A stretch of 8,396 nt of DNA, from the NCBI GenBank assembly GCA_031273185.1, contig JAISSG010000075.1:1-8396 (forward strand). Direction: 5' to 3'. Below, in pieces: positions 1 to 6,413 of this stretch; the first letter of the stretch is position 1; each line of letters begins with the position of its first letter. The position numbers were made by a program, and so were the translations under genes. The notes beneath the pieces are model-generated. The model was not told where the DNA came from, did not search any database, and saw only the letters and a list, made by a program, of their open reading frames with translations. The DNA is from Treponema sp. (lineage in GTDB: Bacteria > Spirochaetota > Spirochaetia > Treponematales > Breznakiellaceae).

Positions 1-102
1 CTTGCCGAGTTTATATAGTGCGCTGGCCCTAGGGAAGGGGCAACGGGCGCCCGACAGGGGCGCGGCGACAGGCCGTTCCCTCTTTTTCTGACCCGGAGGC
101 CT

Positions 103-1506
103 TTAATCCAATTCATCCAGATCGGACGAGGCTTCTGCCAATAGTTTTTGCCCGGCTGCGTCATCAGGCAAAGTCTCGACCCGCTTGAGCGCCCTGTTTA
201 TTGCCTTCGTTCGCTTGCCGACAGTTTCATCCAGGGTCGTGCTTGCTTTATCAATCTGCTCTTTTACCTTGGCCAGTATCGTCTCAAAATTGCCAAATTC
301 CTTTTTTATGGCGCTTAGCGTATTCAGGATAACGCTTGTCCCTTTTTCTACGGCAAGGCTCTTGAAACCAACCTGGAGCGCGTTTAAAAAAGCCGCTATG
401 GTAGACGGGCCGGTAACAATAATCTTATGTTCCCTTTGGATGCTTTCAAAAAGCGCGGGATCGCGCACCACTTCCGCATACGCGCCCTCAAAGGGCAGAA
501 ACATTATTGCAAAATCGGTGGTATTTGGCGAATCGACGTATTTCTCGTAAATTTCTTTAGCGAAATTCTTGACGGTTCTTGAAAACGCCTTTCGCGCATC
601 GTCAACGGCTTTCTTGTCTCCCGTATCATAGGCATCGACAAGGGCCTCGTAGTCGCTGGCAGGCAGTTTCGCGTCAATGGGCAGCCAGACGGTTTTGCCG
701 GAATCTTCTTTGCTCGGAATTTTGATGGCGAATTCCACGTATTTATCGCTGCCCGTTTTTGTTTTTACGTTTTTCTCATACTGGCCCGGGTTAAGCATCT
801 GTTCAAGGATTGCCTCAAGCTGGTATTCGCCCAAAACCCCCTTTGTCTTGACATTGGACATTACCTTTTTTAAATCGCCGACATCGGAAGCGAGATTTTG
901 CATTTCCCCAAGCCCCTTCTGGACAAGCTCAAGCCGCTCGCTTACCAGCTTGAATGACTCGCCAAGCCGCGCCTCAAGGGTCTTCTGCAATTTTTCGTCC
1001 ACTGTTTCCCGCATTTTTTCCAGCTTTTTCTCGTTTCCCTCCTGGATCTCCGCCAGTTTCTTCTCGACAGTATCACGATTCTTTTCAAGGCCCTCTTTTG
1101 TATCTTTTGTCAGGGCCTCAATCTTTGCCGATGATTTTTCTTCAAATAATTTCAAGGAAGCCGCCAGCTCTTCCCTGTTTGACCTTGACGATACGTCCAA
1201 TGAGTCAGAAATGGATTTTATTTTATTATCAACCAGGCCGGTAAAATTGGTAATTGTGGTTGACAATTGGTCTGAAGCAGACTTGAGCGATGTCGTTAAA
1301 TCTGCCCGGTTTTGGCCAAATTTTAATTCCAGATCATTGCGTATGTTGGTTTCGCTTTTATCCAGCCGGGTATCGTATTCAATTAGCTTTTGCAAAACAC
1401 GTTCTTGCGATCCTTCCTTGTTTCTTGAAAGAAGAACAATTACCGCAATAAGTTGGGCAATAACAATAACCAGGATCGCCAATCCAGTAAAAAGATGGAA
1501 GTCCAT
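103..1506 (-). CDS. rmuC: DNA recombination protein RmuC family
   Basis: A 467-residue protein matching the RmuC family, thought to limit DNA rearrangements and to carry a PD-(D/E)XK-like nuclease fold; its biochemical activity is poorly defined. Seen: an N-terminal membrane segment at about residues 6-27; a long, charged, Glu/Lys-rich coiled coil at about 35-220; then the conserved RmuC core with the KGVLGEYQLEAIL motif (223-234), VEFAIKIP (257-264), the signature LPIDAKLP (275-282, Asp278 and Lys280 being candidate active-site residues), FLPFEGAYAE (336-345) and VTGPSTIAAFLNAL (364-377). The start at 1506 is chosen because GGAGG lies 5 nt upstream of that ATG. The frame stays open to an ATG at 1635, but that would run into the tRNA gene. 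Length is typical of the family. The protein is probably anchored in the inner membrane with its coiled coil and core in the cytoplasm. It stands alone, divergent from the tRNA gene and downstream of the diguanylate cyclase gene on the same strand, 183 nt away. Confidence 0.93.
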   Translation of the reverse strand: MDFHLFTGLAILVIVIAQLIAVIVLLSRNKEGSQERVLQKLIEYDTRLDKSETNIRNDLELKFGQNRADLTTSLKSASDQLSTTITNFTGLVDNKIKSISDSLDVSSRSNREELAASLKLFEEKSSAKIEALTKDTKEGLEKNRDTVEKKLAEIQEGNEKKLEKMRETVDEKLQKTLEARLGESFKLVSERLELVQKGLGEMQNLASDVGDLKKVMSNVKTKGVLGEYQLEAILEQMLNPGQYEKNVKTKTGSDKYVEFAIKIPSKEDSGKTVWLPIDAKLPASDYEALVDAYDTGDKKAVDDARKAFSRTVKNFAKEIYEKYVDSPNTTDFAIMFLPFEGAYAEVVRDPALFESIQREHKIIVTGPSTIAAFLNALQVGFKSLAVEKGTSVILNTLSAIKKEFGNFETILAKVKEQIDKASTTLDETVGKRTKAINRALKRVETLPDDAAGQKLLAEASSDLDELD

Positions 1507-1558
1507 GCTACCCTCCTGGAGCCAAAGATTCGCGCAGGCTGCGGCCCTTAACGGCGCA

Positions 1559-1587
1559 TTGACAAAAGCCGGGAATTCTGCCATAGT
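1559..1587 (+). promoter_or_regulatory. Sigma70-type promoter of tRNA-Gly
   Basis: A perfect -35 box TTGACA (1559-1564) is followed after 17 nt by CATAGT (1582-1587), a 4/6 match to TATAAT. The predicted RNA start at about 1594 is a few bases before the mature tRNA 5' end at 1599, as expected for a tRNA promoter. The same interval holds TTGACT on the opposite strand (1590-1585), which faces rmuC. Confidence 0.7.
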
Positions 1588-1598
1588 CAAGCCTGCTT

Positions 1599-1669
1599 GC
1601 GGCCGTCGTATAACGGCATTACCCGAGCTTCCCAAGCTCGTGACGCGGGTTCGACTCCCGTCGGCCGCT
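1599..1669 (+). tRNA. trnG: tRNA-Gly (anticodon CCC)
   Basis: A complete cloverleaf can be folded by eye. The acceptor stem is GCGGCCG (1599-1605) with CGGCCGC (1662-1668), and the discriminator is T at 1669. The anticodon stem CGAGC/GCTCG encloses the loop TTCCCAA, giving anticodon CCC, which reads GGG glycine codons. The T arm is GCGGG-TTCGACT-CCCGT, with one G-T pair. The sequence resembles bacterial tRNA-Gly(CCC), including the short variable region. The 3' CCA is not encoded (TTAAG follows), so it must be added after transcription. No intrinsic terminator with a T run is visible downstream; the nearest is TTTT at about 1688-1691, at the end of the converging diguanylate cyclase gene. Confidence 0.95.
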
Positions 1670-1689
1670 TAAGTGCTACCCTGCGTGTT

Positions 1690-2832
1690 TTAGGAAATGC
1701 CGCCGATCAGGCCCGGCTCCCAGACGGTACTACAGTTTCTGCCCTTTGCCTTGGAAATATACAGCGCCTCGTCGGCGCGGCGGAGTATGTCGGTTGTCTC
1801 CAGGACGGTGCTTCGGTCGAAGGCGTACACGCCAAGGCTGATCGTCACCTGGGGCAGGGCAATATCCCAGGGCACAATCATTGAGGCCACGCTGGTTCTC
1901 AAGCGCTCGGCAACCATCCAGGCAGTGCCAATTTCCGTGTGGGGCAGCAAGACGGTAAATTCCTCGCCGCCAAAGCGGGAGGGGATGTCGTCGGTTCGGA
2001 CGTTCTGCCTGATTACCTGGGCCAGCCTTTCCAGTACCTGATCCCCGGCAAGATGCCCGTAGGTGTCGTTGAAATTTTTGAATTTGTCCACGTCCATCAC
2101 GATCACCGAGAACACCGAAGCGCTGCGCTTGGTGCGGTTAACCTCTTCCTTCATGCGGGTCATAAAGAAGCCGTGGTTGTACAGGCCGGTTTTTACGTCG
2201 CGCAGCGAATGCTCGTAGTGCAGGTGGTTTTTTATAGCCTGGGAAACAAAGGACATAAGCTGCTGGAGGAAAACAAGTTCCTCCTTGGCGTACTCGGTTT
2301 CCAGGGTTTTCCGCCCAACCAGGATTATCCCGTACAGGCCAAAAGGCCCAAGTATGGGAATGACGATTTCCGGCTCCTCCGGCCTTATGGCGTTTATCAC
2401 CTGATTGTCTTTCAGCTCTTTCTCAAGGGCGTTAAAATTGATCGGCTTTGGAAACGAATAGAAAAACGATTCCAGCGGGGCGAGGGTGTCTATTTTCAGG
2501 CCCAGATCGACCGGCTTGTAGTTGCGGTACGCCCTGATGGTGATGTCGGGGCGGTTTTGAATCGGCTTCCAGAGAAAGGCAATAAACGAGGGGAAGAAAT
2601 GATCGGATATCTGCCATACCATGGCCTGTATTATCTCGTCTATGTTGGTGCGGTTAAAAATGTCCAGCCCCCTGTTTAAGAGGGTTTTATAATTTCGTAT
2701 TTCATTGTTCAGGGTGTTAATAAAATCGAATACCCCAATTTCTTTAAGGAGATCGTAATTTTCGACTATCCTGGGGCTTAAGAGAAACTGTTTTTGGGAA
2801 TCCTCGAGGTCGAGGCCTTCTTCGTTGTCCAT
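1690..2832 (-). CDS. GAF-GGDEF diguanylate cyclase
   Basis: A 380-residue protein predicted to make c-di-GMP from two GTP in the cytoplasm. After a short leader (1-45) comes a GAF-like sensor region (about 60-205), ending in a helix that leads into the GGDEF domain (about 208-372). Seen in the catalytic domain: DVKTGLYNHGFF (212-223), the metal-binding DVDKFKNFNDTYGH (247-260), the active-site RFGGEEF (286-292, GGEEF variant), and ISLGVYAF (331-338). RTDD at 279-282 is an RxxD exactly five residues before GGEEF, the canonical allosteric inhibitory site. Catalysis and product inhibition therefore both look intact. There is no membrane segment, so the signal is probably cytosolic; I cannot tell the GAF ligand. 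The start ATG has AGGA 4 nt upstream and lies 10 nt after the preceding gene's stop, making this the last gene of the minus-strand operon. No T-run terminator follows; the antisense of the tRNA gene lies directly downstream. Confidence 0.93.
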   Translation of the reverse strand: MDNEEGLDLEDSQKQFLLSPRIVENYDLLKEIGVFDFINTLNNEIRNYKTLLNRGLDIFNRTNIDEIIQAMVWQISDHFFPSFIAFLWKPIQNRPDITIRAYRNYKPVDLGLKIDTLAPLESFFYSFPKPINFNALEKELKDNQVINAIRPEEPEIVIPILGPFGLYGIILVGRKTLETEYAKEELVFLQQLMSFVSQAIKNHLHYEHSLRDVKTGLYNHGFFMTRMKEEVNRTKRSASVFSVIVMDVDKFKNFNDTYGHLAGDQVLERLAQVIRQNVRTDDIPSRFGGEEFTVLLPHTEIGTAWMVAERLRTSVASMIVPWDIALPQVTISLGVYAFDRSTVLETTDILRRADEALYISKAKGRNCSTVWEPGLIGGIS

Positions 2833-2842
2833 TCCGTCCTGC

Positions 2843-3349
2843 CTAGGTTACCGAGTAATAGTCGCTGATTGCCACGCGCCAATCGGATCGGTTCTCTTTC
2901 TGCTCCCATTCGAAAATTTTCTTTATCTTGAAGCCCCTGGTGTCGGAAGGGTTGTTGTAATGGACTACGCCGAAACGCCCTCCGCCAATGTAGCTTACCG
3001 TGTCGCCCGATTCAAGGTTTTCCCTTCCGGCAATACGGCTGAGCACGCACTCAAAATGCACCGGCTGCCCGCTGTCGGGATCGCGAATGGCCGAGGCCAT
3101 GTCCTTGATGGGCTTTTCGCACCAGGCGCAGGAGGCCTGGGGCATGGTAAAGGCGGGGGGCTTTGGCGGAGTCCACTTGGGGCGCTCGACCAGCCCGCCC
3201 CTCGTTTTTTCGAATCTTCCTTCCTTGAGGGGGGAAAGGCCAGCCGCCTTTTTCCCCTCGTTTTTTGAGGCAGTGTTTTCCCGGTCCCGGCGCTTGCGAT
3301 TCTTGCGCCGGTTTCCCTGGTTATCTCCGTATTTTCCGCTGCCGCTCAT
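2843..3349 (-). CDS. Hypothetical protein with putative CxxC/HxxC zinc site
   Basis: A 168-residue protein I do not recognise as a named family. Residues 1-65 are very basic and probably disordered (many Arg, Lys, Asn and Gly, then a Pro-rich stretch near 60-66). The rest looks folded. CAWC (74-77) and HFEC (98-101) form a Cys-Cys-His-Cys set with a 20-residue spacer, which would suit a single zinc ion. A region with alternating hydrophobic residues and GGGRFGVVHY (122-131) follows, possibly a small beta domain. The start has GGAGG 8 nt upstream and no other early Met. It overlaps the preceding 60-residue gene by 29 nt in another frame and is followed 10 nt later by the diguanylate cyclase gene. 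The basic tail plus zinc site could suggest nucleic-acid binding, but that is only a guess. Probably conserved in treponemes, since it sits inside a compact operon. Confidence 0.8.
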   Translation of the reverse strand: MSGSGKYGDNQGNRRKNRKRRDRENTASKNEGKKAAGLSPLKEGRFEKTRGGLVERPKWTPPKPPAFTMPQASCAWCEKPIKDMASAIRDPDSGQPVHFECVLSRIAGRENLESGDTVSYIGGGRFGVVHYNNPSDTRGFKIKKIFEWEQKENRSDWRVAISDYYSVT

Positions 3350-3503
3350 GGTAGCTTCCTCCGGCCTGCGACATATCCACCAACTCGTTGCTCAGCACCA
3401 GGGCGATTCGCTGAATTGCCGCATGCATATAGTCTTTATCGTTTATGCGCTTCCGCAACTGCTCGACTCTTGATGAACTTAGCGCCTGTTCCATTGTCAT
3501 CAT
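3321..3503 (-). CDS. Small helical protein of unknown function
   Basis: A 60-residue protein without a recognised domain. It is charged and mainly helical in appearance (MEQALSSSRVEQLRKRI, then a second amphipathic stretch around residues 27-44), with a basic C-terminus ending in RQRKIRR. The start overlaps the yraN stop as ATGA, and GGAG lies 5 nt before the first ATG, inside the last codons of yraN. That is the classic layout for translational coupling. ATG codons also occur at residues 2 and 4, so the exact start could shift by a few residues. Its end overlaps the next gene by 29 nt. Position and a proper ribosome site support a real gene despite the small size; the function cannot be inferred. 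Confidence 0.7.
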   Translation of the reverse strand: MMTMEQALSSSRVEQLRKRINDKDYMHAAIQRIALVLSNELVDMSQAGGSYHERQRKIRR

Positions 3504-3853
3504 ACACGCTCCATGAAGGCTGATGCAAGATGGGTGACCGTCTCTTTGCCCACAAAAACCACGTCGAAGCGAATGGCCCTCCCATAATATTGTCGATTGA
3601 TGGAAAGGAAATACTTAGCTGTTTCTATGATTCGGCGCTGCTTTTTGGGGCTTACGCTGTACGCCAGGTTTTCGATGCCGTATGCGGACCAGGCTTTTAC
3701 CTCGGCAAACACCAGGGTGTCCCCGTCAAGGGCGACGATGTCGATTTCCCCCGCCTGGCAGCGGAAATTCCGGGCGATTATGCCCATCCCAGCCTCGGCA
3801 ATGGCCTGGGCGGCGCGATCTTCGCCTTTTTTTCCCCGGGCGGCGCTATGCAT
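3500..3853 (-). CDS. yraN: YraN family (UPF0102) nuclease-like protein
   Basis: A 117-residue protein of the YraN/UPF0102 family, predicted from its fold to be a Holliday-junction-resolvase-like member of the PD-(D/E)XK superfamily; its cellular role is not settled. The family pattern is clear: GKKGEDRAAQ (7-16, with Glu11), RNFRCQAGEIDIVALDGD (28-45, with Glu36 and Asp38) and LVFAEVKAW (47-55, with Glu51 and Lys53). These are the expected acidic and Lys catalytic residues, so the site looks intact. Length is normal for the family. The ATG overlaps the end of the HD-GYP gene by 8 nt (ATGCATAG) and lacks a strong Shine-Dalgarno, so translation is probably coupled to HD-GYP translation. The next small gene begins within its stop codon. 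Confidence 0.93.
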   Translation of the reverse strand: MHSAARGKKGEDRAAQAIAEAGMGIIARNFRCQAGEIDIVALDGDTLVFAEVKAWSAYGIENLAYSVSPKKQRRIIETAKYFLSINRQYYGRAIRFDVVFVGKETVTHLASAFMERV

Positions 3854-5072
3854 TCAGGCCGGAAAGCTCTTTCGCCGTCATCGCCCTGGTGATGTACAGG
3901 TTCTTTTCCAGGAGGAGGTCTATAGCCACGCCCCCTTTTTTGGGCGGGGCCTTGCCGCATTCGTCCAGCAAAACCTGGATCCTGGGGCGAAGGGGGGCGA
4001 TTGTCCTTGCCTCCGTAATCCGCCCTATCGTGCCGTTGTTCAGGCGGATTATCGAGCCGATGGGGTAAATCCCCATGATCAGGGTAAAGGCCTTGAGAAG
4101 CTCGGGGTCAAAGCGGCGGGAATTGTCGGAGAGGAGGTTTTTCATCGCCTGGTAGCCCGTTATGGGGCTGCGGTAGGGTTTCTGGCTGGTCATTGCCTCA
4201 AACGCGTCGGCGATGGAGACGATCCGGGCGCCCAGCTCGATATTGTTTCCCGCGATTTGGCTGGGGTACCCCTCGCCGTCCCAGCGCTCATGGTGCTGCA
4301 GGACAATTTCCCCGAGATCGTCGCTGTAGTTCAGCTCCTTGGTGACAATCTTGTAGGTCAGCAGGGGATGGCTCCGCATGACCTGGCGCTCCGGCTGGGA
4401 AAGCTCCCCCCTCTTGTCGATGATCTCCCTGGGGAGCCTGAGCATCCCGGTGTCGTGCAGCAGCGCGCCGATGATGATGTTGAGGACTTTGTGGTTGGGC
4501 AGCTTGAGTTCATGGGCCATCAAGGCTGAAAGAATGGCGGTGTTTACCGAGCTTTTCGCCATTTCGTAGCCCTTGATTTCGCCGCCCAGAATGAAGCTGG
4601 CAAACCGTTTCCCATGGTCCCGCACCATTTGCAGCAAGTCCGAGGCTATTGCGGTTATCTGGCGGTTGTCATGGAGGTTTTCCCTGGTGTGAATCCGCAG
4701 GAGCGCCATGTTCACCCGCTCGACGAGCGACGTATAGCCCCGGTAGGCGCTTTTGTTTTCGCGGACTTCCGGCAGCGAAAAGGCGGGGACGGTTTTGTCC
4801 GTTGCCGCGGGTTCCGCAGGCCCGAACATGGAGAACTGCGCCGCGTCCAGGTCGCTTTCAGCATGATCCTTTTCGTCAGCGGTATTGTCAGCGTCGGGAA
4901 AGCTGGGGAGGCCGTCGGTCAGCACGAATTCGATGCCCCAGGTTAGAAGGTTGTCAAGGTCTTTTTGCTGGACGGGGACTCCGGCTGGAACAAGGACGCT
5001 GCTTGGGTCGATGTATACCGGCTCGGTAAAAACCATCCCAGGTTTCAGGAGGCTTGCCGCAATGTTTTTCAT
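3846..5072 (-). CDS. HD-GYP domain protein with altered metal site
   Basis: A 408-residue protein. HD-GYP enzymes hydrolyse c-di-GMP. Residues 1-55 form a conserved N-terminal region seen in many HD-GYP proteins (KPGMVFTEPVY at 10-20, then a VLVPAG.VPVQ stretch), followed by an acidic linker (57-95) and a helical region (105-165). The HD-GYP domain spans about 166-335: HD at 206-207, His235 in RSHP, HHERWDGEGYP (260-270) and Asp289 in SIADAFEAM. A C-terminal beta region (336-395) follows. Spacing matches the trinuclear-metal members as I recall them, including Glu170. However, the His expected four residues after that Glu is Ser174, and the Lys of HDxGK is Met210 (HDTGM). It may be a changed enzyme or a c-di-GMP-responsive protein. 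The start lies 1 nt after the FlhB-like stop, with GGAAGGA somewhat far upstream. No membrane segment is seen, so it is cytoplasmic. Confidence 0.92.
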   Translation of the reverse strand: MKNIAASLLKPGMVFTEPVYIDPSSVLVPAGVPVQQKDLDNLLTWGIEFVLTDGLPSFPDADNTADEKDHAESDLDAAQFSMFGPAEPAATDKTVPAFSLPEVRENKSAYRGYTSLVERVNMALLRIHTRENLHDNRQITAIASDLLQMVRDHGKRFASFILGGEIKGYEMAKSSVNTAILSALMAHELKLPNHKVLNIIIGALLHDTGMLRLPREIIDKRGELSQPERQVMRSHPLLTYKIVTKELNYSDDLGEIVLQHHERWDGEGYPSQIAGNNIELGARIVSIADAFEAMTSQKPYRSPITGYQAMKNLLSDNSRRFDPELLKAFTLIMGIYPIGSIIRLNNGTIGRITEARTIAPLRPRIQVLLDECGKAPPKKGGVAIDLLLEKNLYITRAMTAKELSGLNA

Positions 5073-5073
5073 G

Positions 5074-5361
5074 TTACCGCTTGTGTCCTTCCTTTACCAC
5101 AAAGGCCAGCATTTTCGCTGCCGCCTCCCAGCACCAGGGAGGGATGAAGTCCCCCGGCATTACGCGCCGCCCGTTGACACGGCTGCCGGCCCACGAGTCC
5201 AGCAGGGCCGCAAGCGCCGTGTCCTCCACCACCGCGACCCCTGCCTCTCTCGCCACGGCAATAATGCGCTCCGCCTCCCTGCCCTTGCCCGATGCCAGTA
5301 GCTGCGGCGCCGGGTCTCCCGGGTCATACCCAATGGCGGACGCGAGTTTTCTTTTCCCCAT
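5074..5361 (-). CDS. Short FlhB-like cytoplasmic-domain protein
   Basis: A 95-residue protein matching the C-terminal cytoplasmic part of the flagellar/type III export switch protein FlhB, without any membrane segments. Seen: AIGYDPGDPAP (9-19), then SGKGREAERII (24-34), AREAGVAVVEDTALAALL (37-54), and near the end IPPWCWEAAAKMLAFV (73-88), all in FlhB order. The autocleavage motif NPTH lies upstream in full FlhB and is absent here. Stand-alone FlhB-like proteins (such as Bacillus YlqH, FlhX or FlhB2) are known; some can partly replace the FlhB C-terminus, but their normal role is unclear. An extra stretch with GSRVNGRRV separates the helix from the IP motif. I chose the ATG at 5361, one base after the FliK-like stop and with GAGGCGG upstream, rather than the ATG at 5376, which overlaps that gene. 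Pairing with a FliK-like gene mirrors ylqG-ylqH. Confidence 0.88.
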   Translation of the reverse strand: MGKRKLASAIGYDPGDPAPQLLASGKGREAERIIAVAREAGVAVVEDTALAALLDSWAGSRVNGRRVMPGDFIPPWCWEAAAKMLAFVVKEGHKR

Positions 5362-5362
5362 G

Positions 5363-6409
5363 TTACACCGCCTCATCTACGGAATGCAATAGTTCATCCG
5401 CGCGGGGCGATTCGCAGGGAAATGACCCCGAATAATCGCCGACGGAAACGCGCCCGGCGGGAATGTCCGCGAGGCGTGAAAGATCGAGGGTAAGCCGTTC
5501 CTGGGCCTTTGGGGATTGCGCGGGCTGAACAAAGACGGAAAGCCCTGCCAAAGCCCCGCCCTGCCATTCCGCGGAAAAAAGCCAGTGCCAAGGCGGGGCG
5601 CCGCTTTCGGGGCCGCCCTCGGCGATGTCAAGAACCATGCGGCTGGCGCGGCCTTCCCCCTCAACCAGCACCCGCATCGACACGCGGAACTCCCTGCCGT
5701 CTTTGCCAAAGGCAAAGGGAAGGACAATCCAGCGCCGTCCGTCTTTGCCGGGCAGCCTGTTCAGCGTGGCAAGCAGGGGGTCCCGCGACTCTGCTTCAAG
5801 GGCCGCTTCCCTGAGATCGGAGGCGGCTATCGAATCATCTGCGGGTTTCTGGCCCGCTTGGACCCCGGCGGGGGATGCCCGCGCATCGCGCGCCTGCTCG
5901 TCATGCCGCTTTTGGCGCCGCCCCTGCCCGCCGGAGCCATGCCTCCCAGGGAAGGCGAACCACTCGGGGTCGATCGCGGCGGCGTAGGCCTCAAGCCCCC
6001 TGGGGCTGAGTTCCATCCCTTTGCCCAGGGAGGCGGCTGCGGCGAGGCAAAGCGCCTCCCGGCGCTTTGCGGCGGCTTGAGGGGCTGCCTCCGTCGCGGC
6101 GGCTTTGGCATGATCCGGCTGCGGCTGCGCTGCCATCGAGGCAAAGGCCTGCCTGCGGATTGCCGCCGTCAGCTCCGGCTTGAGGGGCAGGGAAAAAAAG
6201 CGGGCAAACGAGGCAATCGCGGCGGAAAGCTTGTCCGTGGGCGCGAGCCACTGTGACCCGGCAACCGATGCGGCGCGGGACGATGCAGCCGGAAGCGGCC
6301 TTGCTGTGGCGGGCGAAGGCGGCGCTTTTGGGGACTGCGCCGTTTTCGCCGGCGAATTCTGCCTGGCCGATTCGGGAATTACGTCTGCGGAGGTTTTTCG
6401 CACGTTCAC
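5363..6409 (-). CDS. FliK/YlqG-like protein, Ala-rich
   Basis: A 348-residue protein likely related to the FliK-like YlqG group, called mainly from its position directly before the FlhB-like gene and from its layout. FliK proteins measure hook length and contact the FlhB C-terminus; a stand-alone pair like this may have a different role. Seen: an Ala/Pro/Ser-rich disordered head (1-55); a helical segment with IASFARFFSLPL (65-76), resembling the short repeated segment of this group; Ala-rich helices (95-130); a charged, low-complexity linker (155-205); and a folded C-terminal part (210-330) with RRWIVLPFAFG (225-235) and a run of beta-strand-like segments. Composition is extreme (very high Ala, GC-rich), so long false frames exist on both strands. 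The start is a GTG at 6409 with no clear Shine-Dalgarno, four bases after the Uma2 stop. A second GTG is at codon 3, and the true start is uncertain. Confidence 0.72.
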   Translation of the reverse strand: MNVRKTSADVIPESARQNSPAKTAQSPKAPPSPATARPLPAASSRAASVAGSQWLAPTDKLSAAIASFARFFSLPLKPELTAAIRRQAFASMAAQPQPDHAKAAATEAAPQAAAKRREALCLAAAASLGKGMELSPRGLEAYAAAIDPEWFAFPGRHGSGGQGRRQKRHDEQARDARASPAGVQAGQKPADDSIAASDLREAALEAESRDPLLATLNRLPGKDGRRWIVLPFAFGKDGREFRVSMRVLVEGEGRASRMVLDIAEGGPESGAPPWHWLFSAEWQGGALAGLSVFVQPAQSPKAQERLTLDLSRLADIPAGRVSVGDYSGSFPCESPRADELLHSVDEAV

Positions 6410-6413
6410 AGAG

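Noticed and set aside
1..102. GGGCGCCC palindrome and GGCC repeats downstream of rmuC as a terminator
   Set aside because: No stem with an adjoining T run could be built; the stretch is GC-rich with only short self-complementary pieces and no supported gene.
1507..1635. An N-terminal extension of RmuC to an ATG at 1635
   Set aside because: It would overlap the tRNA gene in antisense. The ATG at 1506 has GGAGG and begins directly with the expected membrane segment.
1640..1669. A tRNA-linked attachment site for an integrated element
   Set aside because: I saw no second copy of the tRNA 3' end in the window and no integrase gene.
677..1672. Long plus-strand frames opposite rmuC, HD-GYP and the FliK-like gene (also 3597-4529 and 5516-6256)
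   Set aside because: They are antisense to genes with clear domain motifs, show no family resemblance, and arise from GC-rich codon structure.
5362..5376. The ATG at 5376 as start of the FlhB-like gene
   Set aside because: The ATG at 5361 has GAGGCGG upstream and abuts the preceding stop; the extra residues MRRCN do not look like family sequence.
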